Shown here piece by piece: positions 1 through 6,316 of a stretch of 10,550 nt of DNA. Made by a program: the position numbers and the translations under genes. The notes beneath the pieces were generated by a model that had not been told where the DNA came from, ran no database searches, and saw nothing but the letters and a program-made list of their open reading frames with translations. The stretch covers positions 12,014 through 22,563 of the forward strand of contig DBYW01000010.1 of assembly GCA_002311645.1 (NCBI GenBank), read 5' to 3'. The DNA is from Bacteroidales bacterium UBA1176 (GTDB taxonomy: Bacteria > Bacteroidota > Bacteroidia > Bacteroidales > WCHB1-69). Within the stretch, counting starts at the first letter, position 1; the number at the start of each line of letters is the position of its first letter.

Positions 1-238
1 GCAAAGACTCACACCAATAGAAAGCTCCATCCCCTATGGTTGTGACGGAATCGGGAATGACAATCTGCTGCAATGATTTACAACCGTGGAATGCATTATC
101 CCCTATGGTTGTAACGGAATCGGGAATGACAATTTGCAGCAAAGACTCACACCAATAGAAAGCTCCATCCCCTATGGTTGTGACGGAATCGGGAATGACA
201 ATCTGCTGCAATGATTTACAACCGTGGAATGCATTATC
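1..238 (-). repeat. Tandem LRR-coding repeat with 138-bp higher-order period
   Basis: Each LRR is 69 bp (23 residues), but two alternating versions (AFHGCKSLQQ and AFYWCESLLQ) give a 138-bp unit. Positions 1-100 and 139-238 are identical at the DNA level, showing recent duplication or homogenisation by unequal crossing-over. Such repeats readily change copy number and may be miscounted in short-read assemblies. Confidence 0.9.
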
Positions 239-1183
239 ACAGATGATTTCCGTCCCGTTTTTAATAATTCCGATATCATTATCACATCTATTATATTGCA
301 ACAATCGCTTTCCATCCCTGGAATAGAGCGAACCAAACTCATCCATGATTGATGCGCCCAAATCAGCATCAGTTACTCTTGTGGGAGAAACTTGTTTCAA
401 TAAAACACCCTTAGTAAAGACCTTCACTTTGCAAGTCCACGCCTTGTTAGGATCCAATTTATATTGATCCAACGTCTCCGAAAAACATTCATTGTCTCCC
501 ACCCGTTCAAAGAAAACATCCATTCGTTTGTCTCTTTCGAAGTCGAAAAAGCAGGGGCCTACACAAACAAACTGGTTATATCCTTCAAGAAACAGTTTCA
601 CTAAATTTGAGAACTGTTTCAAATCAAAGTTCAACATATCCAACACATTGGAAAGGATATGCAAAGTAGGGGTGTACTCGTCGCAACAAATGTCACCTTC
701 GCATAATTCATCAAAAGTTTTGTGTACGGTCCTTATTTCAGCTTCAGGAAAGAACACCGAGGTATGCAGCACCGCCCGTTTCAGACAACATTCGGACGGC
801 TCTATTAATGTAACCGTTTTCACTTTCTGCACATATCCTCTGTCTCGAAGAAAATCAGCATAACACATTGTACCCAAAGCCTGCCCACAGCCATAATCAA
901 TGATATTGATTTCGGGTTGCAATAGGAATTCTTCTGGCAAATGGTTGAAAGCATACTCTAACTTGGCTTGGTGCATCTTGCCGAAAGCATAAAGATAGGC
1001 TGTCATTTGCGGCTCGGAATCCAAGATGTCAATGCCTCGGTTCAATGCCTCATAGAGTTCATCCTGTAATGCTTGCGGAAGTTCACGATAGAATTTGGTG
1101 GACAAATCCCTCACCTTGTCGAAAGGGGGTTTGCCCATATATTTCAGCTTATAGGCGTAGTTGGTGTTCAGTTCTATTAACAT
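1..1183 (-). CDS. Methyltransferase-like domain fused to BspA-type leucine-rich repeats (C-terminus beyond window)
   Basis: Reading down from the ATG at 1183-1181 the frame stays open for 394 codons to the window edge, so the 3' end is missing. Residues about 94-104 (INIIDYGCGQA) match motif I of class I SAM-dependent methyltransferases, and VTLIEPS (124-130) fits the acidic end of strand 2; LHILSNVLDM (174-183) fits a later strand. From about residue 312 the protein turns into 23-residue BspA-type LRR_5 repeats (IGDxAFxxCxSLxQIVIPDSVTT), with four copies begun before the edge. Its stop-proximal neighbour DUF1016 ends 20 bp upstream, so it is probably the last or a late gene of the minus-strand operon. 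No signal peptide is visible, which is odd for a BspA-type protein and suggests an intracellular location. The substrate is unknown. The repeats are certain; the methyltransferase call rests on motifs only. Confidence 0.8.
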   Translation of the reverse strand, partial: MLIELNTNYAYKLKYMGKPPFDKVRDLSTKFYRELPQALQDELYEALNRGIDILDSEPQMTAYLYAFGKMHQAKLEYAFNHLPEEFLLQPEINIIDYGCGQALGTMCYADFLRDRGYVQKVKTVTLIEPSECCLKRAVLHTSVFFPEAEIRTVHKTFDELCEGDICCDEYTPTLHILSNVLDMLNFDLKQFSNLVKLFLEGYNQFVCVGPCFFDFERDKRMDVFFERVGDNECFSETLDQYKLDPNKAWTCKVKVFTKGVLLKQVSPTRVTDADLGASIMDEFGSLYSRDGKRLLQYNRCDNDIGIIKNGTEIICDNAFHGCKSLQQIVIPDSVTTIGDGAFYWCESLLQIVIPDSVTTIGDNAFHGCKSLQQIVIPDSVTTIGDGAFYWCESL

Positions 1184-1203
1184 ATCGTTTGGCGGTAAAT
1201 TCC

Positions 1204-2394
1204 TTACAATAATTTCTTTAATTCCTCAATGTCTGGCATAGCTTTGCGCAATGCTTCGGGCATTTCTTCTGATGTCTTGTATGTGGCCACACCCATAGGC
1301 TTGTTGTAGTCCCGAATCACAAATTCCACATATTCTTTGTTAGCCGATTTGCATAGCACAATGCCTATAGAGGGGTTTTCGTGTGGCTTCTTCACTTTGG
1401 TGTCCAAAATGGAAAGATACGACATCAGCTGTCCAAGATAAGACGATTTGAAATCGCCAGTTTTCAGTTCCACCACCACCAAGGCGTTCAGTTCGCGATT
1501 GAAAAAAAGCAAATCCGGGAAATGCTCCACACCGTAAACTTCAAGATGGTACTGGTTTCCGATGAACGCAAAATCATTCCCGAAAGTCATAATGAAGTTT
1601 TTGACATTCTGCACAATCTGCTGCTCCACCTCACGCTCGTCCACATCGATGGACTCACGCTCTCCAATCTGCTCAACATTGATGAAATCCAGCAGATATT
1701 CGTCCTTGAACATCATTACGGCCTTACGGGCCAAAGCGGAATTAGACAAAGTCTGGATGAAATTACTGGACATCAAATCACGATGGCCGTAGGCATCTTC
1801 TTTTATCAATTTTTCAAGAGCCCTTGATTGAAGATTCTCCTCCGCTGTGCGATGGATATAGTAATAGCGTCCAGGGAGAGTCTTTTCTTTTTCAATTATT
1901 CTTATATGATGTGTAAAAGGAACCTTGAAAAAATCTTCAATAGGAAAGTCTTTTGTTTCAGGTATTTGTATGGCTTGATATATGTCTATTACGTAGTCTT
2001 TCATTTCGCCAATCGTGATTGGCAAATTATCAGCATATTGATTATCAGTATTTTGCAAATCGCCAATCATGATTGGCGATTTTAACATATCATTCGCAAT
2101 CAAAGAATCGGGGTCTAATACAATCCATTCCTCATAGAAAAGACGCATATTCTTCATACTTGATGCCGAGAACCCTCTCAATCCCGGCAACTCTTTTCGA
2201 AGCTGATGGCTAATGGCCTCCAACGCACCTGTGCCCCATTTGCCCTTGCGCGTATTGAGTGAGATGTATTTTCCGATCCCGAAATAAACGGCGAGTTGTA
2301 TTCTGTTCACTCCCTTGGCGGCTTCGTATTGCCCTTGTAAAATGGCTGTCTTGATAGTTTCCACAGCCTTGTCGTATGTTTCAGGCTTGTTCAT
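1204..2394 (-). CDS. YhcG/DUF1016 family PD-(D/E)XK nuclease-domain protein
   Basis: This 396-residue protein has the two-part DUF1016 layout. Residues about 10-95 form the N-terminal helical domain (VYFGIGKYIS, FSASSMKNMRLFYEEW), and about 150-375 the PD-(D/E)XK domain. The nuclease core is visible as D294 in FPDLLF, then E309 and K311 in VVVELKTG, with GQLMSYL (321-327) after it. FVNVEQ-like and MGVATY blocks are also typical of the family. The residues between (about 100-135) are a low-conservation linker containing two related segments, SPIMIGDL and LPITIGEM, each encoded by a palindrome. DUF1016 proteins are often found beside restriction-modification and other defence genes, but their function is not settled. 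The start is 25 bp from the stop of the DUF1848 gene, so the two are probably co-transcribed. All three catalytic residues are present, so the domain may be active. Confidence 0.93.
   Translation of the reverse strand: MNKPETYDKAVETIKTAILQGQYEAAKGVNRIQLAVYFGIGKYISLNTRKGKWGTGALEAISHQLRKELPGLRGFSASSMKNMRLFYEEWIVLDPDSLIANDMLKSPIMIGDLQNTDNQYADNLPITIGEMKDYVIDIYQAIQIPETKDFPIEDFFKVPFTHHIRIIEKEKTLPGRYYYIHRTAEENLQSRALEKLIKEDAYGHRDLMSSNFIQTLSNSALARKAVMMFKDEYLLDFINVEQIGERESIDVDEREVEQQIVQNVKNFIMTFGNDFAFIGNQYHLEVYGVEHFPDLLFFNRELNALVVVELKTGDFKSSYLGQLMSYLSILDTKVKKPHENPSIGIVLCKSANKEYVEFVIRDYNKPMGVATYKTSEEMPEALRKAMPDIEELKKLL
2005..2026. repeat. Intragenic inverted repeat 1 of the DUF1016 gene
   Basis: Arms GCCAATC (2008-2014) and GATTGGC (2017-2023) with a 2-nt spacer; the dyad continues outwards for two more pairs after one mismatch. 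On the coding strand it encodes LPITIGE. The axis falls after the first base of the central codon (ACG), the same phase as the second palindrome 54 bp away. Confidence 0.85.
2057..2082. repeat. Intragenic perfect palindrome 2 of the DUF1016 gene
   Basis: Perfect 26-bp palindrome: AAATCGCCAATCA (2057-2069) followed directly by its reverse complement (2070-2082). It encodes KSPIMIGDL. The core GCCAATC/GATTGGC is shared with inverted repeat 1, with one base different at the centre, so the gene holds a pair of nearly identical dyad sites in its linker. Confidence 0.95.
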
Positions 2395-2419
2395 ATACCT
2401 TGTTTTTGTGCAAAATAGA

Positions 2420-3484
2420 CTATTGTCCCGTTATCGTTTCTCCCAAAGGGTTCTGTCTGTGTTCCTTCCAATTCCTCACCGCCACTTCTTTGCTCGTATT
2501 GGCATAGCAATACTCGCACAGGTGCGGGCAGGTGTTGTACTCGCCAATGTCCTTGCTCACCATACAGCCGCAGAACTGGCGCTGGCCTTTGTCGCGGTTG
2601 TCCTTTTTCTTAATGGCATATTGCGTGTCGTTGAGCATTATGGCTCCAGCGGGCATCGGCTCCGTACCGAACAAGGAGTTTTCAACGGTCTTTATCTCCA
2701 CACCAAGAAAGTCCATCAGAACCTTGTCGCGGTAGGCGAAACGAATCATCAAATCATCATCCACACATCGGTTGTGCTGGATTCCATATTTGTCAATGTC
2801 GATTTTCTCTCCGCAAGTGGCCAACTTGTAATGCCATTTCTGATTCAGCACGGAAAGTTGTTGGGCAAATTCCACCATCTGCGGTTCAGTCCATTCCTGA
2901 TAATGTACTTGGTTCTTTTCCAAGTTGGCTTTCACTTTCCGGTATGAAGCGATGTCCGCATAACTGAAAACAAGTTTCTCTGCGTAGCCTTGCAGTTGGT
3001 CACCTATATACTCCACCTTGTTCAACAAGTCGTCTATGCTGATTTGGTCGGTCAGAATCAAGGGATCGAAACGCCAGATTACGCGGCCTTTGCCTAATTC
3101 ATCCACCAATCTTTTAAAGGTGTCTATCCGTTTTTCCAAGGAGGGGACTCCTTTTTCCAAGCCCTCTTTCACGTAATCGTTCAGCGTGTATTGGATATAG
3201 CAACCGATATTTCTTTGCTTCAACTCGTCAAGATGTGCGATCAACTGCTCCGGATTCTTCGACCAGAACACAATGAAACGGCATTTTTCATACGAAACAA
3301 AACTCTTCACACCGTTGAACGGATTGGTCCAAGCTGAATAGCCCACTTTCAGCCGATGAAAAAACCAATCAGCATAGAATGCCGGAATGTCCGTGCTGCG
3401 GCTCGCCGAAACAATGACAGGGGCTTGCGCCTCCACCATTTCGCCGTTATCTCGCTGAATCTTAAATTTTTTCCACTGGGACAT
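2420..3484 (-). CDS. DUF1848 family protein with C-terminal radical-SAM-like cysteine motif
   Basis: The sequence matches the DUF1848 family along its length: VIVSASRSTDIPAFYADWFF (23-42), FIVFWSKNP (70-78), VIWRFDPL (135-142) and a C-terminal cysteine block. In that block C305 and C307 (CGC) are followed by C319, C323 and C326 in TCPHLCEYCYAN, a CX3CX2C spacing as in radical SAM enzymes, suggesting an iron-sulphur cluster. The reaction is not known. I place the start at 3484 (MSQWKKF, 354 residues) rather than the upstream ATG at 3517, because a TATTTTTG promoter box at 3512-3505 lies downstream of that ATG, and the 11 extra residues (MFIFAKTKNKK) are not family-like. It is the first gene of the minus-strand operon; the next gene starts 25 bp after its stop. 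Confidence 0.9.
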   Translation of the reverse strand: MSQWKKFKIQRDNGEMVEAQAPVIVSASRSTDIPAFYADWFFHRLKVGYSAWTNPFNGVKSFVSYEKCRFIVFWSKNPEQLIAHLDELKQRNIGCYIQYTLNDYVKEGLEKGVPSLEKRIDTFKRLVDELGKGRVIWRFDPLILTDQISIDDLLNKVEYIGDQLQGYAEKLVFSYADIASYRKVKANLEKNQVHYQEWTEPQMVEFAQQLSVLNQKWHYKLATCGEKIDIDKYGIQHNRCVDDDLMIRFAYRDKVLMDFLGVEIKTVENSLFGTEPMPAGAIMLNDTQYAIKKKDNRDKGQRQFCGCMVSKDIGEYNTCPHLCEYCYANTSKEVAVRNWKEHRQNPLGETITGQ

Positions 3485-3504
3485 CTTTTTGTTTTTTGTC
3501 TTTG

Positions 3505-3512
3505 CAAAAATA
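3505..3512 (-). promoter_or_regulatory. Bacteroidota-type -7 box for the minus-strand operon
   Basis: The minus strand reads TATTTTTG, a full match to TAnnTTTG, about 20 bp before the ATG at 3484. No clear TTTG -33 element lies at the usual spacing. A short inverted repeat ACAAC/GTTGT (3521-3525 and 3533-3537) lies just upstream and could be an operator, though its arms are short. Confidence 0.6.
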
Positions 3513-3630
3513 AACATTATACAACATATACAGTTGTCAAACGTGAAAAAATGTATAAAATAATGGTTTTATTGTATGAAATCCTAACTCACTCTGCAAA
3601 AGGGCCATCCTCGCGATTATCTCACCATCC

Positions 3631-3658
3631 CCGCACACCTCCGGCGTGCGGATTTTTT
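3631..3658 (+). terminator. Hairpin followed by T-run, terminator-like
   Basis: CCGCAC (3631-3636) pairs with GTGCGG (3646-3651), and six T follow. It has the form of a rho-independent terminator on the plus strand, but no plus-strand gene precedes it. The same stem core recurs near 6935-6953 without the T-run, so it may instead be part of an interspersed repeat. Confidence 0.4.
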
Positions 3659-3680
3659 CCCCTCCACCATATTCTACGCA

Positions 3681-3890
3681 CCCCCGCAGGCCGCTGGCCT
3701 GCAATGATTGCGTGCCCATTCACCCTCTGATGACACACACCCGGCGTGACACGCCAGAGGCGTGTCGGGGTGGGTAGATGATGTTAATGCCGGCCTTGTG
3801 CCTTTATGTACATAACCGTCCATTTTTAACAATCAACAGTCAAAATAAATTGATTATCAATATATTACAAAATAATCATTATCTTTGCGG
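3681..3890 (+). repeat. Promoter-bearing interspersed repeat, copy 1
   Basis: This stretch aligns with 7052-7370 over its two ends. Both share a GC-rich start (CGCTGGCCTGC, then ATGATTGCG), a dyad with an AGA or GGA loop (GACACGCC at 3748-3755 pairing with 3759-3766), the segment CCTTGTGCCTTTATGTACAT, and the AT-rich promoter ending in a -7 box. Copy 1 lacks about 105 bp (the 7150-7255 segment) found in copy 2. Each copy immediately precedes the first gene of an ORF6N or RhuM unit. Confidence 0.8.
3804..3887 (+). promoter_or_regulatory. Promoter region of the ORF6N array with two conserved palindromes
   Basis: The -7 box TATCTTTG (3880-3887) fits TAnnTTTG. Upstream lie two perfect palindromes, TTATGTACATAA (3804-3815) and TTGATTATCAA (3850-3860), both also present at the same relative places ahead of the RhuM gene (7281-7292 and 7328-7338). 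Their conservation while intervening bases drift suggests operators for a common regulator. Confidence 0.6.
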
Positions 3891-3930
3891 CCGTTTTTTG
3901 ATATTAAATTAGAATTAAAAAGGAACATTT

Positions 3931-4280
3931 ATGGAAAATCTTGACAACATACAAAATCTCATCTACCTCATCCGCGGTCAGCGCGTGATGCTTGACTACG
4001 ACCTCGCACGACTATATCACGTGGAAACCAGTGAGCTAAAGCGTCAGGTTAGACGTAACATAGAACGATTTGAGGGTGATGATTTTATGTTTGAACTTTC
4101 GCACGAAGAACTCTTGAGATGCCAAATTGGCACCTCAAGTTGGGGAGGAAGCCGCTATGGAGCTTTTGCCTTCACCGAAATAGGAGTGGCTCGGCATTGT
4201 CCGAATTGCAGGCCTCAAACGACGCAGAGTCTATCCCGTCCAGACCCATCGGCTTCATCCGCCCGGATGAGGAGAGTTAA
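3931..4280 (+). pseudogene. ORF6N-domain gene, type 1, internally deleted and frameshifted
   Basis: The start ATG follows AAGGAA at a suitable distance, and residues 1-87 are a clear ORF6N domain (VIRGQRVMLD-like start, LARLYHVET, RRNIERFEGDDFMFEL, TSSWGG, FAFTEIGVA). Directly after TEIGVA the sequence jumps into the 3' end of the paralogue at 5640-6272, in the wrong frame: the bases from about 4190 to the old stop TAA (4278-4280) match the last 90 bp of that gene almost exactly. The middle, about 220 bp, is gone. The shifted frame stays open to 4389, running over the next gene's start, but encodes a proline/serine/arginine-rich tail unlike anything in the family. A truncated DNA-binding protein could still be made. 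ORF6N domains are KilA-N/Bro-related domains of phage-type DNA-binding proteins. Confidence 0.85.
4113..4139. repeat. Intragenic inverted repeat in type 1 ORF6N gene (deleted copy)
   Basis: Arms CTTGAGATGCCAA (4113-4125) and TTGGCACCTCAAG (4127-4139), one mismatch in 13 pairs, 1-nt spacer. It encodes LRCQIGTSS. The axis is the first base of the codon that follows the Gln codon of LRCQ. Confidence 0.93.
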
Positions 4281-4324
4281 TCGTGTTTTGTTACAGAATC
4301 ATCAACAATATAACCAACGACAAT

Positions 4325-4909
4325 ATGACAAACATTATCGAAGTAGAAAACAGGATCATCACCCTGCGCGGACAACAGGTGATCATTGACGCTGACGTGG
4401 CGGAATTATATGGTGTTCAAACCAAAGAAATCAATCAAGCAGTGAGAAACAATCCGGAGAAATTCCCGGATGGCTACGTTTTTCAACTTGAAAATCAAGA
4501 GTTTAACTCTCTAAGGTCAAGATCATTGACATCAAAAGATGAACCGGTCAAAAATTTTGACCGGTTCGAGAAAAAGAAACATTCAACGGTTAATCCCAAG
4601 GCCTTCACCGAGAAGGGCCTCTATATGCTGGCCACCATCCTGAAGAGTCCAAAAGCGGTAAAAACCACCATCGCGATCGTAGAAGCATACGCCAAACTCA
4701 GGGAACTGACGCGGGTAATGAGCGAGATTCCGCAGCACGAGGGCGACAAGGCCCAACAGGAGTCGCTGCTGAAACGGGGCGGCCAATTGGTGGACGACCT
4801 GCTCAACGACGTGATGCCGGTGCAAAGCAGCGAAACCACTCTGGAACTCAACCTGGCAATGCTGAAACTCAAGCACACCGTGAGGCGCGAGAAGCCGGAA
4901 AACACGTAG
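4325..4909 (+). CDS. ORF6N-domain protein, type 2 (first copy)
   Basis: This 194-residue protein begins with the ORF6N domain (IITLRGQQVIIDADVAELYG at 11-30, NNPEKFPDGYVFQL at 42-55) and continues with PKAFTEKGLYMLATILKS (91-108), a conserved block of the family, then a charged, probably coiled-coil C-terminus (116-194). I chose ATG 4325 (MTNIIEVEN) because all three type 2 genes keep it; the upstream in-frame GTG at 4283 would overlap nothing family-like. No Shine-Dalgarno is seen, as is usual in the phylum. The gene follows the type 1 gene by about 45 bp, so they are probably one transcript. Likely role: DNA binding or regulation, phage-antirepressor-like; the target is unknown. Residues 61-83 contain both a decayed LRS-type dyad and the EPVKNFDRF palindrome. 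Confidence 0.88.
   Translation: MTNIIEVENRIITLRGQQVIIDADVAELYGVQTKEINQAVRNNPEKFPDGYVFQLENQEFNSLRSRSLTSKDEPVKNFDRFEKKKHSTVNPKAFTEKGLYMLATILKSPKAVKTTIAIVEAYAKLRELTRVMSEIPQHEGDKAQQESLLKRGGQLVDDLLNDVMPVQSSETTLELNLAMLKLKHTVRREKPENT
4541..4567. repeat. Intragenic perfect inverted repeat in type 2 ORF6N gene, copy 1
   Basis: Arms GAACCGGTCAAAA (4541-4553) and TTTTGACCGGTTC (4555-4567), perfect over 13 pairs around one base. It encodes EPVKNFDRF. A weaker dyad, GTCAA/TTGAC (4516-4520 and 4526-4530), lies 31 bp upstream, in the LRSRSLT codons that in the other genes hold the palindrome. Confidence 0.95.
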
Positions 4910-4991
4910 ACGCGAAAACTCCTCTCTGACAACACCTTGCTATCAATTGTATCTTTATTGCAAAATCATCACCAATATAACTAATAACAAT

Positions 4992-5552
4992 ATGACAAAC
5001 ATTATCGAAGTAGAAAACAGAATCATCACACTGCGCGGACAACAGGTGATCATTGACGCCGACGTGGCGGAACTGTATGGTGTAGAAACCAAAAGAGTAA
5101 ACGAGGCGGTTGCCAACAACCCTGAGAAATTTCCCAAAGGATACATTCTACAGCTTGACAAACAAGAAATTACGTCTTTAAGGTCGAAAAATTCGACCTT
5201 AAAGGACAATGGCAGAGGGCAACATAGCAAATATTCGCCCAAAGCTTTCACCGAGAAGGGCCTCTATATGCTGGCCACCATCCTGAAGAGTCCGAAGGCG
5301 GTGGAGACCACCATCGCCATCGTGGAGGCATACGCCAAACTCAGGGAACTGACGCGGGTAATGAGCGAGATTCCGCAGCACGAGGGCGACAAGGCCCAAC
5401 AGGAGTCGCTGCTGAAACGGGGCGGCCAATTGGTGGACGACCTGCTCAACGACGTGATGCCGGTGCAAAGCAGCGAAACCACTCTGGAACTCAACCTGGC
5501 AATGCTGAAACTCAAACACACCGTCAGGCGGGAGAAGCCGGAAAACACGTAG
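4992..5552 (+). CDS. ORF6N-domain protein, type 2 (second copy)
   Basis: A 186-residue paralogue of the preceding gene. Residues 1-30 (MTNIIEVENR, IDADVAELYG) and 85-186 are nearly identical to copy 1 at DNA level, while residues 31-84 differ (ETKRVNEAVANNPEKFPKGY, QEITSLRSKNSTLKDNGRG). It lacks the NFDRF segment and instead carries an LRSKNSTLK segment followed by GQHSKY, an arrangement more like type 1 ORF6N proteins. No type 1 gene stands directly in front of it; the 80 bp between it and copy 1 contain only shared trailer sequence and a leader related to that of the other type 2 genes. It appears intact. The start was chosen by conservation, as for copy 1. Confidence 0.88.
   Translation: MTNIIEVENRIITLRGQQVIIDADVAELYGVETKRVNEAVANNPEKFPKGYILQLDKQEITSLRSKNSTLKDNGRGQHSKYSPKAFTEKGLYMLATILKSPKAVETTIAIVEAYAKLRELTRVMSEIPQHEGDKAQQESLLKRGGQLVDDLLNDVMPVQSSETTLELNLAMLKLKHTVRREKPENT
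5176..5204. repeat. Intragenic perfect inverted repeat in type 2 ORF6N gene, copy 2
   Basis: Arms CTTTAAGGTCGAA (5176-5188) and TTCGACCTTAAAG (5192-5204), perfect over 13 pairs, spacer AAA. It encodes LRSKNSTLK. The axis (5190) is the first base of the Asn codon, the same place as in the type 1 genes. Confidence 0.95.
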
Positions 5553-5639
5553 ACGCGAAAACTCCTCTCTGACAACACTTAACGCTCATTTTAAGGCCTT
5601 CGCAATGCCTCTTTATCAGAATTAAAAAAAGAAACATTT

Positions 5640-6272
5640 ATGGAACAACTTGACAACATCCAAGATCTCATCCACGTCATCCGCGGTCAGCGCGTGATGC
5701 TTGACTTCGACCTCGCACGACTGTATCACGTGGAGACAAAAACATTAAATCAAGCGGTTAAAAGAAATGCTAAACGTTTTGAAGGCGAAGAATTTATGTT
5801 TCAACTTACGAAAGAAGAATGGCGTGAGGTAAAAGTTAAGATTACTAATATAAACATTGTTGACAATCAGGATATTACAACTTTGCGGTCACAAAATGTG
5901 ACCGCAAGACAAGTCCAAAAGCAACGTTTCCAACCCTATGCTTTCACAGAAATTGGCGTGGCTATGCTTAGCAGCGTATTAAGGTCTGAAGTAGCCATTT
6001 ATGCAAACCGAAAAATAATGCGTGCATTTGTCTGCTACCGTCATTTGGCGGAAATGCCGCTTGCCGCGACCTATATCGAATTAAGGAAACAGATTGAAGA
6101 TCTTAGAACAGAGGTCGATGAGATTCTATCAGCGCAAAATGACATCAACGAGATCACGCGAGCCCAACTAGATGCCATCAGCACGGCATTGTCCGAATTG
6201 CAGGCCTCAAACGACTCAGAGTCTATCCCGTCCAGACCCATCGGCTTCATCCGCCCGGATGAGGAGAGTTAA
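5640..6272 (+). CDS. ORF6N-domain protein, type 1 (intact copy)
   Basis: This 210-residue protein is the complete version of the type 1 gene. The ORF6N domain spans about 6-125: IRGQRVMLDFDLARLYHVET (14-33), AVKRNAKRFEGEEFMFQL (39-56), TTLRSQNVTARQ (80-91) and PYAFTEIGVAMLSSVLRS (99-116). Residues about 140-185 are rich in heptad-like leucine/isoleucine and acidic positions (YIELRKQIEDLRTEVDEIL), predicting a coiled coil and so a dimer. The C-terminal tail SIPSRPIGFIRPDEES is the part that survives, out of frame, in the deleted first copy. The ATG is preceded by an A-rich leader. It stands 2 bp before the leader of the third type 2 gene and is probably co-transcribed with it. Likely a DNA-binding protein; the target is unknown. 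Confidence 0.9.
   Translation: MEQLDNIQDLIHVIRGQRVMLDFDLARLYHVETKTLNQAVKRNAKRFEGEEFMFQLTKEEWREVKVKITNINIVDNQDITTLRSQNVTARQVQKQRFQPYAFTEIGVAMLSSVLRSEVAIYANRKIMRAFVCYRHLAEMPLAATYIELRKQIEDLRTEVDEILSAQNDINEITRAQLDAISTALSELQASNDSESIPSRPIGFIRPDEES
5883..5907. repeat. Intragenic perfect inverted repeat in intact type 1 ORF6N gene
   Basis: Arms TTGCGGTCACA (5883-5893) and TGTGACCGCAA (5897-5907), perfect over 11 pairs, spacer AAA. It encodes LRSQNVTAR, with the axis on the first base of the Asn codon. A short second dyad, ATTGT/ACAAT (5856-5860 and 5863-5867), lies just upstream. Confidence 0.94.
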
Positions 6273-6316
6273 TCGTGTTTTGTTACAGAATCATCAACAA
6301 TATAACCAACGACAAT

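Larger units (their letters stand above)
3518..3930. other. Intergenic region between divergent units
   Basis: No gene is supported here. It holds the minus-strand promoter on its left, an AT-rich stretch to about 3600, several GC-rich dyads (3631-3658, 3686-3702, 3748-3766), and a repeat shared with 7052-7370 that contains the promoter of the ORF6N array. Short open frames in both directions show no protein-like features. Confidence 0.7.

Noticed and set aside
1..238. Possible CRISPR-like or other DNA repeat array
   Set aside because: The repeats are in frame, have a 69-bp period and encode classic LRR_5 units without unique spacers.
3482..3517. Start of the DUF1848 gene at 3517
   Set aside because: The -7 box TATTTTTG lies inside those first codons, and the downstream ATG at 3484 gives the expected family start.
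4283..4324. GTG start for the first type 2 gene, adding 14 residues
   Set aside because: This is leader DNA duplicated before another copy; the ATG of MTNI is conserved in all three genes.
3931..4389. The 152-codon open frame as a normal full-length gene
   Set aside because: After residue 87 it reads the 3' end of the paralogue and the next gene's leader in the wrong frame, so the extension is not ancestral coding sequence.
4583..5578. Long minus-strand open frames opposite the ORF6N 3' halves
   Set aside because: They mirror the GC-rich, strongly biased codons of the plus-strand genes and repeat wherever those genes repeat.
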